The position numbers were made by a program, and so were the translations under genes. Below are positions 26,356 to 38,900 of a DNA stretch of 64,000 bases, piece after piece. Origin of the DNA: Edaphochlamys debaryana (lineage: Eukaryota > Chlorophyta > Chlorophyceae > Chlamydomonadales); the NCBI GenBank assembly GCA_016858145.1, contig JAEHOE010000046.1, positions 682,001 through 746,000 on the forward strand, written 5' to 3'. Every line of letters starts with the position of its first letter. The first letter of the stretch is position 1. The notes beneath the pieces are model-generated. The model was not told the DNA's origin and did no database searches. It saw only the letters and a list, made by a program, of their open reading frames with translations.

Positions 26356-29300
26356 TCACGTTAACACAGGCAGACCGTCCGGTCCCAGGAGGCCCTCCGC
26401 CATGAGAAAGCGCCGCAGGTCCTCCTCCTCGCGCTCCCTCGCCTCCGCCGCCTCCATGTCGTACAGATCCTCCTCGTCAGCATCGCCGTACTCCCCCTCA
26501 TCTAGGCCCTCGGCCTCGTCATCGTCCCGCCACATCTGCTCTGTGGCCTGCGCCTCATCCTTGGCCAGCATGCGGCGAATGACACGTGAAAGCGGGTCGT
26601 TATCCGCCACGTTGGCGACTGCCGTACGTGCGGCTGCCGTACCACCGCCGCCGCCCGGGCGGGCCTTGCCGGCGGCGGCTCCGCTGCCGCCAGCGGCTGT
26701 GGGGCCGCCAGAGGCGCCGGCCGCAGCCAGGCCTCTCAAGCGCCGTTCCTGCGCTGCGCGCACGGCCTTGTGCCACTTGGCCCAGCCACCCTGCTTGCGG
26801 AGGAACGATGTGATGAACCTGGGTGGGATGGGGTAGGAAGGGTGCGGAGGTCCGCTCTGCATTTATTTTTGACTGGCGCCGGTCTTGGCCTCTCTCAACC
26901 CTCGCGTCGCATCACCACATCACTTCTCGGGCCCCCTACGACCCTACAGATCGCACGCACACGTCTCCTCCGTCCCTTCACCCTGCCCACCTGTCAGCCT
27001 GGTGCTTCTGCTGCAGCTCGTCCACGATACGGCGCATCTCGGTCGGATCCTCGGGGATGGCGATCTGGGGCCGCCGACCGCGTCCCCGGGCGCCGCCGCG
27101 GCCCCGGCCGCGCGCTCCGCCCCCAGCGCCCGCCTCCCCGCCCTGCTCCTCCTCCTCTTCCTCCTCGGACTCGTCCGAATCGTCGCGGTCCGCCCCGCCC
27201 AGCTGCGCGAGCCGCTCCAGTTGTTCCTGCGTGGACCGTGGACAAAACAACGTCGCCTTAGCGAATCTAGCGAGCTTGAAGGCCCAAGCTTTGGGCCCAA
27301 GCAAAGACTGGCAGGGCCCAGCATGCGCACGGTCCCAACCGCTTCCCGCCGCACCCCCTCATGGGTCTTCTGTGACCACTTGCGCGCAGCCGCCAGCGTC
27401 AGGGGTCGCCCGCTGCCGGGGCCGGCCGCGGCGGCGGGGCGGCGCCTCAGCACCTTGGCCAGCGCCGCCTTCTCCTCGCGGTCACGCCCCGAGGCGAACA
27501 CGCGGGCAAAGCACTCGGCTGCGGAACGGGGGAACCCGGGGGGGGAGGGTTGTGGGTAGATGGCAGAGGCGTTGCTACGACGAGGGGTATGCATGTGTCG
27601 GGCTTGCAGCTCGGACGGCGCGAACGGTGGATGCGAGGGACGCGATTGAGGCGCAGGGGGCACGCCGCTCGCGTCGCAGAAGCCTCGCGTGCCGCACAGG
27701 CCACAGCGCCCTGCCCGACAATGGCTTACCCGCGGTCTTGCCCGGGACCTGCCGGGCCACCTCCCGCCAGAAGTTGGGGTGCGTGGGCTCCACTCGGAAG
27801 TAGGCGGCCTGCAGGGCCTGCACTTGGTCCAGCGTCCACCCGTCCTGCATCGGGCCAAGGGCGGTCGACATGTGCGGTCAGCTCCGGAAAGCCCCAAGCA
27901 GCCTCCAGCTTATGGCTGCCTCCGCGGCCAACGGGTCAACGTCTCCAGCGCCTCCCGTGCCATCCCAAGCGGCCTAGACCCCCTAAACGGCCTAGAACCC
28001 CTCAACAATCCACACGCTCCCCCGTCTCAAACCACGTTGCCCCTCCCTACCGCCCGCCCAGCAACCCACCTCCTCGCTCTCCACCACCTCCTGCTGCCGC
28101 GCCTTGCTCCGCTGTGCCACCTGGTCGGCCTTGGACAGGGCGCGGCGGATGGACTGCGTGGTGGCGCTGGAGCCCGCGGGGCCCGCGGAGCCGGAGGGTC
28201 GCGGCTGCTGCGACCCGGACGGCCCGGCGGCCGCGGCGGCGGCAAAGAGGTTGCCGATGGGGCGTAGCGGCTGCGCGGGGGGCTGGGGCGGCTGGTCGGG
28301 GCGGCGGCCCGCCGGCAGGCGCAGCGCGGGGACGCGGAAGGCCGGGGCCTGAGGCTGGGGCGGGAGGGCGGGCGGGGCCGCGGCTGCCCCGGGTGCGGCG
28401 GTGGAGGCCATAGTGCTGTGCCCGGGCTGCCTCTGGGCTGTGGGGTGCTGGGGCTGGGATTGGGAATGGGAGCGCTGCTGTGATGGAGCGCCCTGCTGCA
28501 CCCGCTGACGCTGCGGCTCCTGCTCCTGCTGCTGAGGAAGGGCGTGTTGTGGTGGAGGCGCGGCAGGCTGACGCTGCTGCTGCTGCTGCACCCGGGGCTG
28601 GTGAGGAGGGGGCTGTAGGGTAGGCGGTGGGCCGCGGCTCAGAGGCTGCTGGTACAGCACCTGCTGCGGCCGCGCCACCTCAGGCTCGTACTGGGGCTGG
28701 CGCTGAGGCTCCTGGAGCTGGGGCTGTTGGAGCTGAGGCCCCTGGGACTGAGGCCTGGCTTGTCGCTGGATGCCCCACGAGGGGCTGTCCACGTCCATGT
28801 CCGTGGCATCTGCTCCGTGAGCGTGCGTTGCCGCCGCCGGGCCCTGTGGCGGTGCACCGCGGCGGTCCCCACCACCGCCCGGGGTCCTGCGGACGAAGAA
28901 CTCCTGCCCTGGCAGCGCGGAGGGGCCGTGGCGTCCCGCCCCTGCCGTCTCGCGGTGCGGCGATGCATGTTCGTGCCGCAGCGGCGACCGCAGCTGCTGC
29001 GCCGTGCGTATGGGCGACGCTCGCCGCCCGAGCTCGTCCCAGCCGCCGCCGCCGCCGCCAGCCCCAGGGCCCCGCACTGCACTGCCGCCAGGACCGACGT
29101 GGGGTGCCTTGTACGGATCCCCGTAGCCGCCACCATCAACTGCCTGGTTGTCGTACAGTCCGCCGCCGGTTGCATGACCGTAAACCGCGGTTGCGGCGTC
29201 ATGCAGCTGGTTGTCGTACGAACCGTGACGTGCACGGCGACCGTCCTGCCAGTGGGGCTGCAACTCGTGTGAGTGGCGTGGAGGCGGGCCGGAGTGGGCG

Positions 29301-32300
29301 CGGCCTTGGCCGTTGTGCCCTGAGCCCCCGTCCCAGCCGCCGCCGCCCAGCCCGTCACGAGAGTATCCAGGCTGGGCGTGGCCAAGGGACCGTGATCCCA
29401 TGGCCGGAGCGCGCTGGGATCCTTCCTGATGTGGGTCGTGCTGAGCGCGCTCGTGCGGTGCGTGGTGATGTGGGTCGTGGTCAGGGTGCTGGAGAGGGTA
29501 CCGCTGGCCTCGGCCGAGGCCGGCGGGGCCAGGGCCAGACTCATGCCGGCCGTCCGCACCCCAGGCTCCCTGCGTGTGGGGCTGCGGCTCCTCCTGCTCA
29601 TCCACCAGCTCGTAGGGGTCCTGCGGGGAGGACGGGCGAACACGTCAGCACTCAGCAGGGGCAAGATGTGGCAGGGGTCAGATTGCTGAGCCAGAGCCAG
29701 GGATGAAAACCACAACTCTGTGCCTCCCTGCGGGGACGCTGCGCAAGCTGCCGCAAAACGCAGCCCCAACGTCCGTCGTTTCCCCCCGGATGCCTGACCT
29801 GTTGCCGCTGGCCCAGAACCATGAGCTGAACACCGGCCCGCCTGTGGGAGCCGCTGGGCCCCGGCCGCTCGCCTGCATCCGGCTCAAGGCGACGACAGTG
29901 GCCCCGCTGCTCCAAGCCGAAATCAGGTCCCTGCTCATGGGGCCAGGGCGGGCCCTGGCCCTGCCCCTGGGGTCCCAGCCGATGCTGCGGAGCGCCTGTG
30001 TCCTCATCCGTGGCCCAGCCGTGGCCCCCCGCCTCGCCCGCGCCGCCACCACGCCACGGCCGGCCGCCGCTGTGGGGCCGGGCTCGTGCTGTGAAGAAGG
30101 CATCCGCATCCCGCTCGCTCAGGGGACCGGCACTGCCACCAGCAGCTGCCCCGGCCGACCCCGCGCCGGCCCTTGCGCCACCATGGTCGGACCAGTGGCT
30201 GGCGCTGCGGCTGGGCGGGCGGTCGGGCTGCGCGCCCAGTCCCAGGCCCGGGAAGCGCGGCGGTGGTGGGATGGGCCTGCGTGTGGTGATTGGGTGGGCG
30301 AAGTGCGGTCAGTGCAGCCGCAAGCAGCACCGCAGGGTTGAGAGCGGCCAGACAAACCAATGATGTCGCGTGCCTACGCCCTGCCTGCCGCCCTCGCCTC
30401 GCACCTGCGCCGTGGTGAAGCCGACTTGCTCCGCACCTCCCAGCCCTGCAACGCATTGAGACACATCCTCAGAGCCGTCCTCAACCTTTTTTACAGCCCT
30501 GCAACGCTTGTCCACGGCTACTGCCCAACGCACCTGGCCGACTTGCATGCCCTCAGGCGGCAGTGCGCCTGCTCCCGTCCCCAGGGCCGTCTGCACCCCA
30601 GGCCCCGGGCCCAACGCCACAGGGCCGAGTTTGGGCGCCCGGGCCTGCGGCGGCAGCAGCGGGGGCACCAGCCTCCAGGGCTGCGGCCCCGCGGCCATGC
30701 CCGCCAGGCGCTGGCGTGGGCTCAGGGAGCGGGACTGAGCGACGGACTCAGCCGGGGAGGCCTGCAGCGGAGCCTGAGGCTGGGGCTGCACAGCCGCCGC
30801 CGCAGCGGCAGCAGTAGCGGCCTGCTGCTCCTCCCTGGGCGGAAGAGGGGCCGGCGGTTGCTGGCGGGAGCCGTGACGCGGCGGCGTGGCGTCGAGCTGA
30901 GGCAAGTCAGGTTGCCCCAGCTCTTGCTGCTGCTGCTGCTCCTGCCGGTCCTCCACCGCCTGTGCCGCCTCCGTCCCGCGTCGTTCGCTACGGGCGCCGT
31001 CAGCCTCTGCCAGCGGGACCGCGTCCGCACCTCCTCCCGCCGGGACCGTGCCCTCTGCACCCTGCCTCAAGCCATGCGGGCCGCTGCCACTGCCCCCTTG
31101 GCCTGCAGCGTCTGCAGGCTGGAGCTTGCCACGCGGGTCGGGTCTAGCCGCCGGTACCATGCCATCCCGACCCGGTCCGGACTGGCCCGGGCCCCCCTGG
31201 CTGGGGCCAGGCCGGTTGGTGGCGTCCGCCATTGGCGCTCCGCGGCTGACCGCAGCCGCCTTGGCACCCAAGGTCGTGGGGGCAGGCACAGGGTCGAGCA
31301 CCGGCTGTGCCGCTGCGGCGGGCTGCGGTGGCGGCGCCGCAGCGGCCTCCGGGACGGGCGCAGGCGCAGGTGCAGGCGCAGGCTGACCCACCGCAGCCTC
31401 TGCCGCGGCAGCCGCCAGCTCCGCCTCCTTGGCCGCCCGTCGCCGCTTCTTGCTGCCCTTCTTAGAGCGGTGCTCCCTCCCCGCAGCTGGCTCCTCCGCG
31501 CTTGGCCCCTCTCCGACGGCGATTGCCTCGCCCCCGCCCCCGTGACCGGTGACAGCCGGGTCTGCAGCACGGCGTGCGGCCGCTGTGTGCTCGGAGGCAG
31601 GCGCAGCCACTGGTGCCTCAGCCGCCCTGGCATCGATGGGGACGGTGTGGGCATGGCTGGGAGCGGGCTGAGACAGCACAGTGGCGCCGGGGCCCTCGCT
31701 TGACTTCCCGCTGCGTTTGGGCTTAGACCCGCCCAGGCTCGGGTCCGGCGCGGGCTGTACAGCGCCAGGGACCGGCTCATTGCCAGCAACGTCGGTTGTC
31801 TTGGCCCGGCGTCGGCGCTTGCGGGGGCGCTCCTCCTCAGCCGTGTCGGCCTCTTCCGGGGCCGGCGCCGCTGGCTGTGCCGGTGCTGCCAGCTGTGTCG
31901 GGACCGCCGGCTTTGCTGGGGCTGTTGGCTGCGGCTGTGCTCCCGCTGCAGGGGCGGCCCCCGAGGGCTCCTTGTGCTTCCGCGGCCGACCGCGGGATCG
32001 TCGTACCGGAGCCGGTGCCGGAGGCGGCGCCGCGGCCAGGTTGTGCTCGGCGGCTGGCGCTGCGGTGGAGGTGCCCCCGCCCTGGGCTGGCTGCGTGGTA
32101 GTGTCCCAGTGCCGCTGCTCTGGCGGCGAGGGAACACTCACGTCGCCGCCAGCGCTGGGGTGCTGGGCGCCCTGCGGCGAGGGCGGTGGGCTGTGCGCCA
32201 GGGCCGCCCCCACCGCCACAGCGTCTCCGCCGTGGCCCGAGCCGGCCCCCACGCTCGAGACGCCAGCGCTCCGGCCGCTGGCGGGCCTCGCGCCGTGCAC

Positions 32301-33416
32301 CTTGCGCGCTGTGCTGGCGCCATGTGGGTCGGCTCTGGCGTCCGACCCAGTTGCGGCTCTGGCGCTGCGCACGCGCCGGGAGGAGCCCACGCCACATAGG
32401 TCCGGAGCCTGAGTGATGACCATGATGGTCGAGGCGAGGACGGGGTCGACGACCTTGCGCCGTGCCGCCTTGGCGGCGCCGCTGGGGTCTGCAGCGGCGG
32501 CGGGCGCGGCGGGCGATGGTGCGGCTTGCGGCGGTGCAGCCTTGGGCGCCGCAGCGGCCGCAGCAAGGGTCTTGCGTGTCCCAGCTGTAGGCTGCGCCGC
32601 TGCCGCGAGGGTGCCTGCGGCGGTAGCCGCGGCGCCAGAGTTGAGCGTAGCGAGCGTGGGTGTGGGGGCGGATGCCCGGCGGGTTCGGGCTGAGGCAGGG
32701 GGCGGCAGCATCGTGTTTGCCTCCGTGGCCGCCGGCTGCCTGGCTGCTACCGCAGCACCGGCGGCCCTGGATGCCCTGGTCGGAGACACGTAAGGCTCAG
32801 GCTCCTTGGCCTGGGCTGGAGAGGAGCGCTGCTGTGGCGAGGTGCCGGGAGACTCGTCCTGGGCGGTCTTGGCTGCACGGCTGGGCCTTTCCGGCGACGA
32901 CATCTCCGCTTGGGAACGGGGAGTGCGGGTCCCCCGGGCAGGCCGGCCTGCGCCGGCATGCTGCTCTGTGCCCTCTGCCGCCGCTGATTTGCGGCGGGCC
33001 GCGCTGGGAAGCCCGGGCGTCGGGGCGCCCAAGCCGGGGGCTGCGTCACCATGCTTGGAGCGGGCTAGCTGCGCGGACAGACGCCGCGGCAGAGCGACGC
33101 CTCCCCGCGATGCTGGCGAGCTCTCTGCGGGTCATTCCAAGGTGTGTGTGTGGTTAGACGTCCAGAGAGCCCAGCGCGAGGGCAACAACCCGGGAGCGCA
33201 TCTCTCACCTCCAGGAGCAGCTGCTTTGGTGCCGGACCCAGGAGCCCGAAACGATGGAGGCTCGGGAAAATCCAGTAGATGCGTGGGAGCTTGCTGGGCT
33301 GCATCCGCGTTGCGCCAGAATTCACGGGGCTTGCCGCGGCTTCGCGTCCCTGTGCGACAGCCCTGGGTTCCGTCGCCTATTGTGGCCCTTGGTGAGGCTC
33401 CCGGTGAGTCCTCCAT
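26356..33416 (-). CDS. Large disordered nuclear protein with C-terminal SANT/Myb domain (MIS18BP1-like)
   Basis: Nine exons (33209-33416, 30534-33124, 30405-30445, 29799-30276, 28070-29620, 27730-27844, 27355-27518, 26991-27226, 26356-26818) join in phase to 1,948 residues from ATG at 33416. Residues 1-1623 are low complexity: Ala/Pro-rich, basic RKRRRR-type clusters, an AT-hook-like RSRGRPRKHK near residue 450, then Gln/His/Gly-rich runs. The SANT domain (about 1624-1690) has GWTLDQVQALQAAYF, PNFWREVARQVPGKT and AAECFARVF. That is the spacing of the SANT domain of MIS18BP1, the CENP-A loading factor. It is followed by an acidic Asp/Glu run, an Arg/Gly run, and DNDPLSRVIRRMLAKDE. No SANTA domain was seen, so the centromere role is inference; other SANT chromatin proteins are possible. 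Confidence 0.75.
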
Positions 33417-33691
33417 GCTCCGCCGAGCGTTCTAGGCTCAAGTTGTCAGGCGCGAGCGCGCCATTCAAACACTTCTGCAAAGAGCGCAGGAGGATACAAG
33501 ACCGGTTGAGTTGTTTAGTGAGTAACCTTGGCTACCAAGTCGGCTGGACAGCAGTGCGCGAGCTCCAAGTTGTGCTGCGCACCGCATTGTGCCGAGCGGG
33601 CGGTTAGGGCGCACCACTCCAACGCGCCCAGAGCCAACAGTCCGATACTGACCGTTGCTGCATACATGCAGTGTGCCCCAGCTGTCCAACA
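33417..33691. promoter_or_regulatory. Divergent intergenic region (SANT gene / plastid membrane protein)
   Basis: Only about 275 nt separate the two start codons, so both 5' UTRs and promoters must lie here. It is less GC-rich than the flanking exons. No clear TATA box was seen. Confidence 0.5.
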
Positions 33692-34966
33692 ATGGTGGTG
33701 CAAGTGCTTGCATTCCGGAACCCCTGCAGCTCGCAGCAAGCCCTGCGCAGACCAGGCCCCGCAAATCCACCATTAAGGCTTACACGTTTGAGGAGCAGCG
33801 GGGGAACCGCCACGCTGGCGGGGAATGCAGGGGCGTCGTGTGCCCGCCGATGTGCCCTCCACGCTCACCCACGCCAAGCCGGCCGCGGCCCCGTGAGCAT
33901 CCGGGCGTCAGCGGAGCCTCTCAAGTCGTGAGTTTCCTACCGAACCCCAAGCAGCTCTCAGCTTATCTAGCAGGCTCACGGTGTGCGCTTGCCCTGGCAG
34001 GGATGCGCCCAAGAATGAGATCAAGGCCGCACAGTTCACGGGTACGTACGCCGTGGTCTTCGGCATGGCCCTCGTCCTCGCACCCAAGACCATCTTCGGT
34101 GAGGCTGCAACAGTTGTGCCAAGCAATCCAACGAGGTGCGGGGTGCACACGACGGCCACGCATGCCACCGACAGCCGCCCGTCCTCTAAAGGACACACCC
34201 TTCAACAGCCACCACCCCCTGTACCGCTCTCCGCCTGCCCTAACACCACACGGCAATGCCCCGCGCAGGCCTGCTGTTCAACGCCGCCGAGGTGACTGCG
34301 GGCTGGATCCGCGTGGGCGGCATCCTCTTCACGCTCATCGGCCTGCAGTACCTGGGCACGGCGGTGGGGGACAAGCAGGTGGGGGCGGCGGGGAGGTGAG
34401 CGGGTGCGCCTACGGTGTGACGGCGCGCCTACGGGGTGGGCTTAGTGAACCTGTGCAGACCAGCGTGATGGTGCCAGCTCCGCTCCACCCTCCACCTCAC
34501 GTCCCCAGGACCAGCGCCAGTACTGTAACCCTCCCTTGCTCACCCTCGGCCCCCACACCCGCTCGCTTCACCCCCACCCCACCCCGCCCGCCGCCCCCTC
34601 CCCCTCCCCCACCCCCTCAGGGCCAGGGCGCCGCCGGCTTCTACCGCACCACCGTGTGGAGCCGGCTGGGCCTGGCGGCGGCCTTCTGCCTGCTGGTGGG
34701 CTAGGGGTTTCGTGGGACGGGACAGGGTCAACTCGGCGACAGGCAACGTGCTGCCTCTCTGCACCACAAGTACGAACGTCGTACGCACGGCCACACGCCT
34801 ATCCCCCTGTCTCGCTGCTTGCTGACGCCGCGACCCCCCCCCCCTATCCCCTGCGTCGCCTGCATAGGTGGCGCTCAAGCAGTCCCCGCCGGGGCTGCTG
34901 GTGCTGGCGGGGATCAACGTGGTGGGGGCGCTGGCCATGCACACGGCGCTGGGGGGCAAGCTCTAG
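33692..34966 (+). CDS. Plastid-targeted small membrane protein, function unknown
   Basis: Five exons (33692-33927, 34001-34098, 34269-34378, 34621-34695, 34868-34966) give 205 residues. The first ~75 residues are rich in Arg, Ala, Ser and poor in acids, ending VSIRASA, a good chloroplast transit-peptide cleavage context. The mature part has about four hydrophobic segments: YAVVFGMALVLAP, GGILFTLIGLQYLG, LGLAAAFCLLVAL and LLVLAGINVVGALAMH. This fits a thylakoid or envelope membrane protein. I recognise no named family. ATG 33692 was chosen because the same frame has no other ATG near. Confidence 0.72.
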
Positions 34967-35170
34967 GCCCTTGGCGGGGCCAGGCCGCTGCGGGGCAAGC
35001 TCTAGGCCCTCGGCGGGGCTAGCGAGTGGGCCCGGGCCGCCAGCAGGCGAGCTGCAAGCCTGGAAGCTGGGGCGCAGGCTCTAGGTCTGGCGGGGCCGGG
35101 CCGGGCTGCTGGGGAGCAAGCTCTGGGCCTGGCAGGGCTGGGCCGCTGGGGGGCAGGCTCAAGGCCTGGT
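34951..35170 (+). repeat. Decaying tandem copies of the stop-codon region in the 3' UTR
   Basis: The block GGGGCAAGCTCTAGGCC, which encodes the last residues and stop of the preceding gene, recurs at about 34990, 35070, 35112 and 35150 with growing differences. It is embedded in GGCGGGGCCGGG-type sequence. Confidence 0.75.
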
Positions 35171-35451
35171 GCCGGGAGGCGAGCTTCAGGGTTTGACGTG
35201 AGGGGATTGGAGGAAGGAGGGGGACAGCCCGGGAGGAAGTAGCAGAAGGAGCTCTGGAACTGCGACATGTTTTGTGGCAGTCTCGAGTAGGTGACAGGGA
35301 CTGAGATGTTGAACACTGGGGCGGTGCCAGGTGTAGGGCTGATGCTCAGGAGGTGAGCCAGCGCGGGTAGCACACAGGATGTCACACGTGATTAGGACAA
35401 GATGTGCACGGTGGGCGACGCAACAGGCGGTGGACAGTGAGCGTACTCAGC

Positions 35452-35462
35452 TTACACTGTAA
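35452..35462. terminator. Palindromic double polyadenylation signal between convergent genes
   Basis: TTACACTGTAA contains TGTAA on the plus strand (35458-35462, about 495 nt after the plastid gene stop). It also contains TGTAA on the minus strand (35452-35456, about 535 nt after the MFS stop). I see no earlier TGTAA for either gene. Confidence 0.65.
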
Positions 35463-35990
35463 ACTCTCCACCATCCTTCCGAAACAGCTCAGGGCTTTGC
35501 ATAGCCTGTCCACATTCCTCTTTTGAACACATCCTGCTGACACCTGGCGCCTTGCCAAGCATGATCTTCGCAATTCGATCCTACTGTCGTCGTCGTCATC
35601 GTCTATCGTCAAAGAATAAGGATCAATTCATAGCGTCTCAAGCATCCGCAACGCGCGCTATCCTGCAACATGCAGTACGATAGCCCAACACATCACCACA
35701 CCATCTGTCGCACGGCAGTACCCACAGAGCCCGTACCTTATACCGTGTACACGCCACACACACCATCTCACTTGGTCTCTCATTCCACTCTTCACACACT
35801 CGTTCATTGAGCACACAGCACGACGCAAAACAAGACGCAACACTTGGCATGAGAAAGAATCGTGGCATGTAAAAACCAGCAGGCCGCTACACACCAGCCC
35901 CCGTCCGAGGTTATCTGTATCGTGTCTACCCCAACCAGACCCCACACAGTACAAGCAAGCACACGTACGCTACATCCCGAGTTCCCGACG

Positions 35991-38900
35991 CTATACCTTC
36001 TCCTCTGGCGTGCCTGGCAGCCCTGACCCCTTGGGCTCTACCTCCGCCGCAACGCCCACCGCAGAGTCCGACAGCCCGGACTCGTGCGACGCCTCTGCTG
36101 CCTCCGTGAAGTCCGAGTACCCAGACAGCCCCGTCGTCTTGGCCGTCCCCACCTCCTCTCCCTCTCCCTTGCCGTCCACAGCGCCCTTGAAGCCGCCTGC
36201 TGGCATGGCCACCTTGACCTCACCCACCGTTTTGGCGGAGGGCGCGGAAGCCGCCATCATCTTGGCCAGGAAGGCCGAGGCCTCGGACGAGTACTTGCAG
36301 GTAGCGCGGATGCGGGCGCCGTAGACGTAGAAGAGAATGGGGAAGGGCACGCAGGCGAGCGCCAGAAAGGCGGGGATGGCCGAGGCCCAGTGCACGCCCA
36401 GGTTGGCGTACCTGGCGGGCGAAAGGGGGCGAGGGAAGGAGGGAGGGAGACGGTGAGACAGGAGCCTGGGCGAAGGCGGTGTGCGAACGAGCGGGAAAGG
36501 GCAGCAGATACCGATACGCGTGGGGGCTGCAATTCCGTGTTTCACGGACTATCGGCACCGCGGTCAGTACCCCTGTCCCCTGTCCATGCAGTGGCAACGC
36601 TCGCTCACATGTCCTTGGTGAAGAGCGGGAAGGCGGCGCCGAAGAGCGAGCGCAGCACGCCCGAGGCCGCCATGACGGAGGCGGCGTAGATGAGGTACGA
36701 GTCGATCAGGTAGTTGAGCGACGACAGGAACACCAGCACCTGAAAGCGCAAGGTTCGCGGTACAGGGACAATGTGAGTAAAACAATTGGACCCAGGCCAA
36801 GTGCTAGCGCGCCGCCGGTCGAGCAGGCCCCCAGCCCTCCCGCATCCACCTTTCCCAGTCTCCCTGCGAATGTGCTCACCAGGCCAAAGCCAAAGGGAAT
36901 GGTGGCGAGCTCGCACACGATCCAGGCGTCCAGCGTGTTGGTCCACGCGAACCAGAAGAGGCCGATGGGGATGGCGAAGGCGCCCACGATGGCGGGGGGC
37001 AGGCGGGCCTCCGGCGGGGCCATGCCGCCGGCCGCCTTGGCGATGCGCACGTAGCGCCTGAGGGGCGGCAGCGGCATGCACAAGTCAGACACAAGGTTAG
37101 GTTACGCGATCGCCCACCCCACCCCACCCCACCCCACCCCACCCCACCCCACCCCACCCCACCCGTTGTCGATTATATTGTACAGGACTGCAATGACCAT
37201 TCCAATCGCCACGCCCACGAACGCGAGGCCGCCGATGCCGGGCGTCCAGCCATAGCCGCGCTGGAAGACGATGGGGAAGGCACTGCAGAGGAGCGGAGGC
37301 AAGGGCAACACGCATGGAGATCAAGAGTCGCCCCCCGGTTCAGCCCGGCCAGCAAGCTAGCCCGCTGCAGGGCACTGCTCCGCCCCTTGCCGCACAGGCA
37401 CGCACTCACGCGAAGAGCAGGTAGAGCACGCCGTAGATGATGGCAATGTAGATCGAGAGCATGAACACGATGGGCTCCCGGAACAGCAGCTGCCAGGGCC
37501 GCACCAGGGAGGTGGCCAGCAGCTGGGCCACGTGCACCTCGCCCTTGGCGTCGTACTGCGAAGGGGTACGGCAAGGAGGGGGTACGGCATGGAGGGGGGG
37601 GGTAAGGCGGGGGTGAAGGAAGGGTAAACCCGACGCAGGGTCACTTGTTGGAGAGTGCTTCTACTATCACGTCTGAAGGGCCCGCCCTGGCCCTACCTTG
37701 GAGCGGTAGACCTGGCCGGTGAGGGCCGACAGCTTGTGCGCACGCTGCCGCAGTAGCACAGGGGCGTAGGTCTCGGGGAACCACAGGGCGCCCGCCAGCA
37801 GCACCACTCCCGTGAAGGCCGTCATCACCCACCTGCGGGGGAGGCAGGGGGGGCAGGGACAGAGCGAAAAACATTCAGTCTACGATGACGGAGGGTAGGA
37901 GCGCCTGGGGAGGACCACGAGAGGCCTTGCTTGAATCCGAAACACCTTTTCGCCCGGACCCACATGACGTATCGCCAGCCCACGGTCTGGCCGGTAAACC
38001 CGCCCACGATGGGTCCGGCAACTGCGTGCAAGGGACAGGCACGGATTAACAGACCCTGGAGGCATGCGTTGGTCACCGCTGGCACCAACTTTGCGCGACC
38101 CCATGTCATGGGAAACGCCCTACACCCCTAGACCCTCCACTCCTCACCGGGTCCCATGAAGGGTGCGGCGGCAAACAGGGCGACCGCCAACCCTCGCTGA
38201 TTCGCTGTGAGCGGGAAAGCAAGCAAGAGCATACCGTACATCAGCGCAACTGTGAACACGGCTCCAGCCACCGCAAACACCCATTACCCTCCCGCCAGTT
38301 GACACAGCTAACCCGGACAGCTAGGCAACCGCCAACAGACGGGCCATGTGGGTCAGCGGGCCACGCACCATTGAACATGTCAGACAGGGAGCCCCCGGTG
38401 TTAGTCATGGGGGAGGATCCGAAGGCGCCCGCAAAGAAGCGCATCACGATGAGGGCCGTGGCGTTGGGCGCCAGAGCGGTGCCGGCGTTAAAGGCAGTCA
38501 TAGCGACAAAGGGCTGGCGGCAGGAGGGCGGGTGGGTAGGGGGGACGGGGGAGAGGAGAGTGCGTGTCAGAGCGGGGTGCAAGGTGAGGTTGAGGGCGCA
38601 TGGCAGGGGTTGCTTGACGACCGCAGTTCCGTGCCTGCCTCTCCGACTTGCCGCACACAAATCCCCGCTCACCCAAATGAAGAGCGGCCGTCTCCCGAAC
38701 ACCTCCGACAGCGGTGCCCAGATCAGGGGCCCAACCGCGAAGCCGAGCACGAAGGTCGAGATACCCGCAACGACCACGATCGTCTCAACGCCAAAGTCCT
38801 CCATAATTCCGAACGCCGCCCCGCTGTACGCTGAGGAGCAGAAGCCCACCTGCAGGGAGGGATTGGGGTGGAGTACGCGGGGGTTCAAGCAGGTGGCGGG

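Noticed and set aside
30360..31703. 447-residue plus-strand open frame
   Set aside because: Antisense to the long Ala/Pro-rich exon of the SANT gene; no motifs and no splice support.
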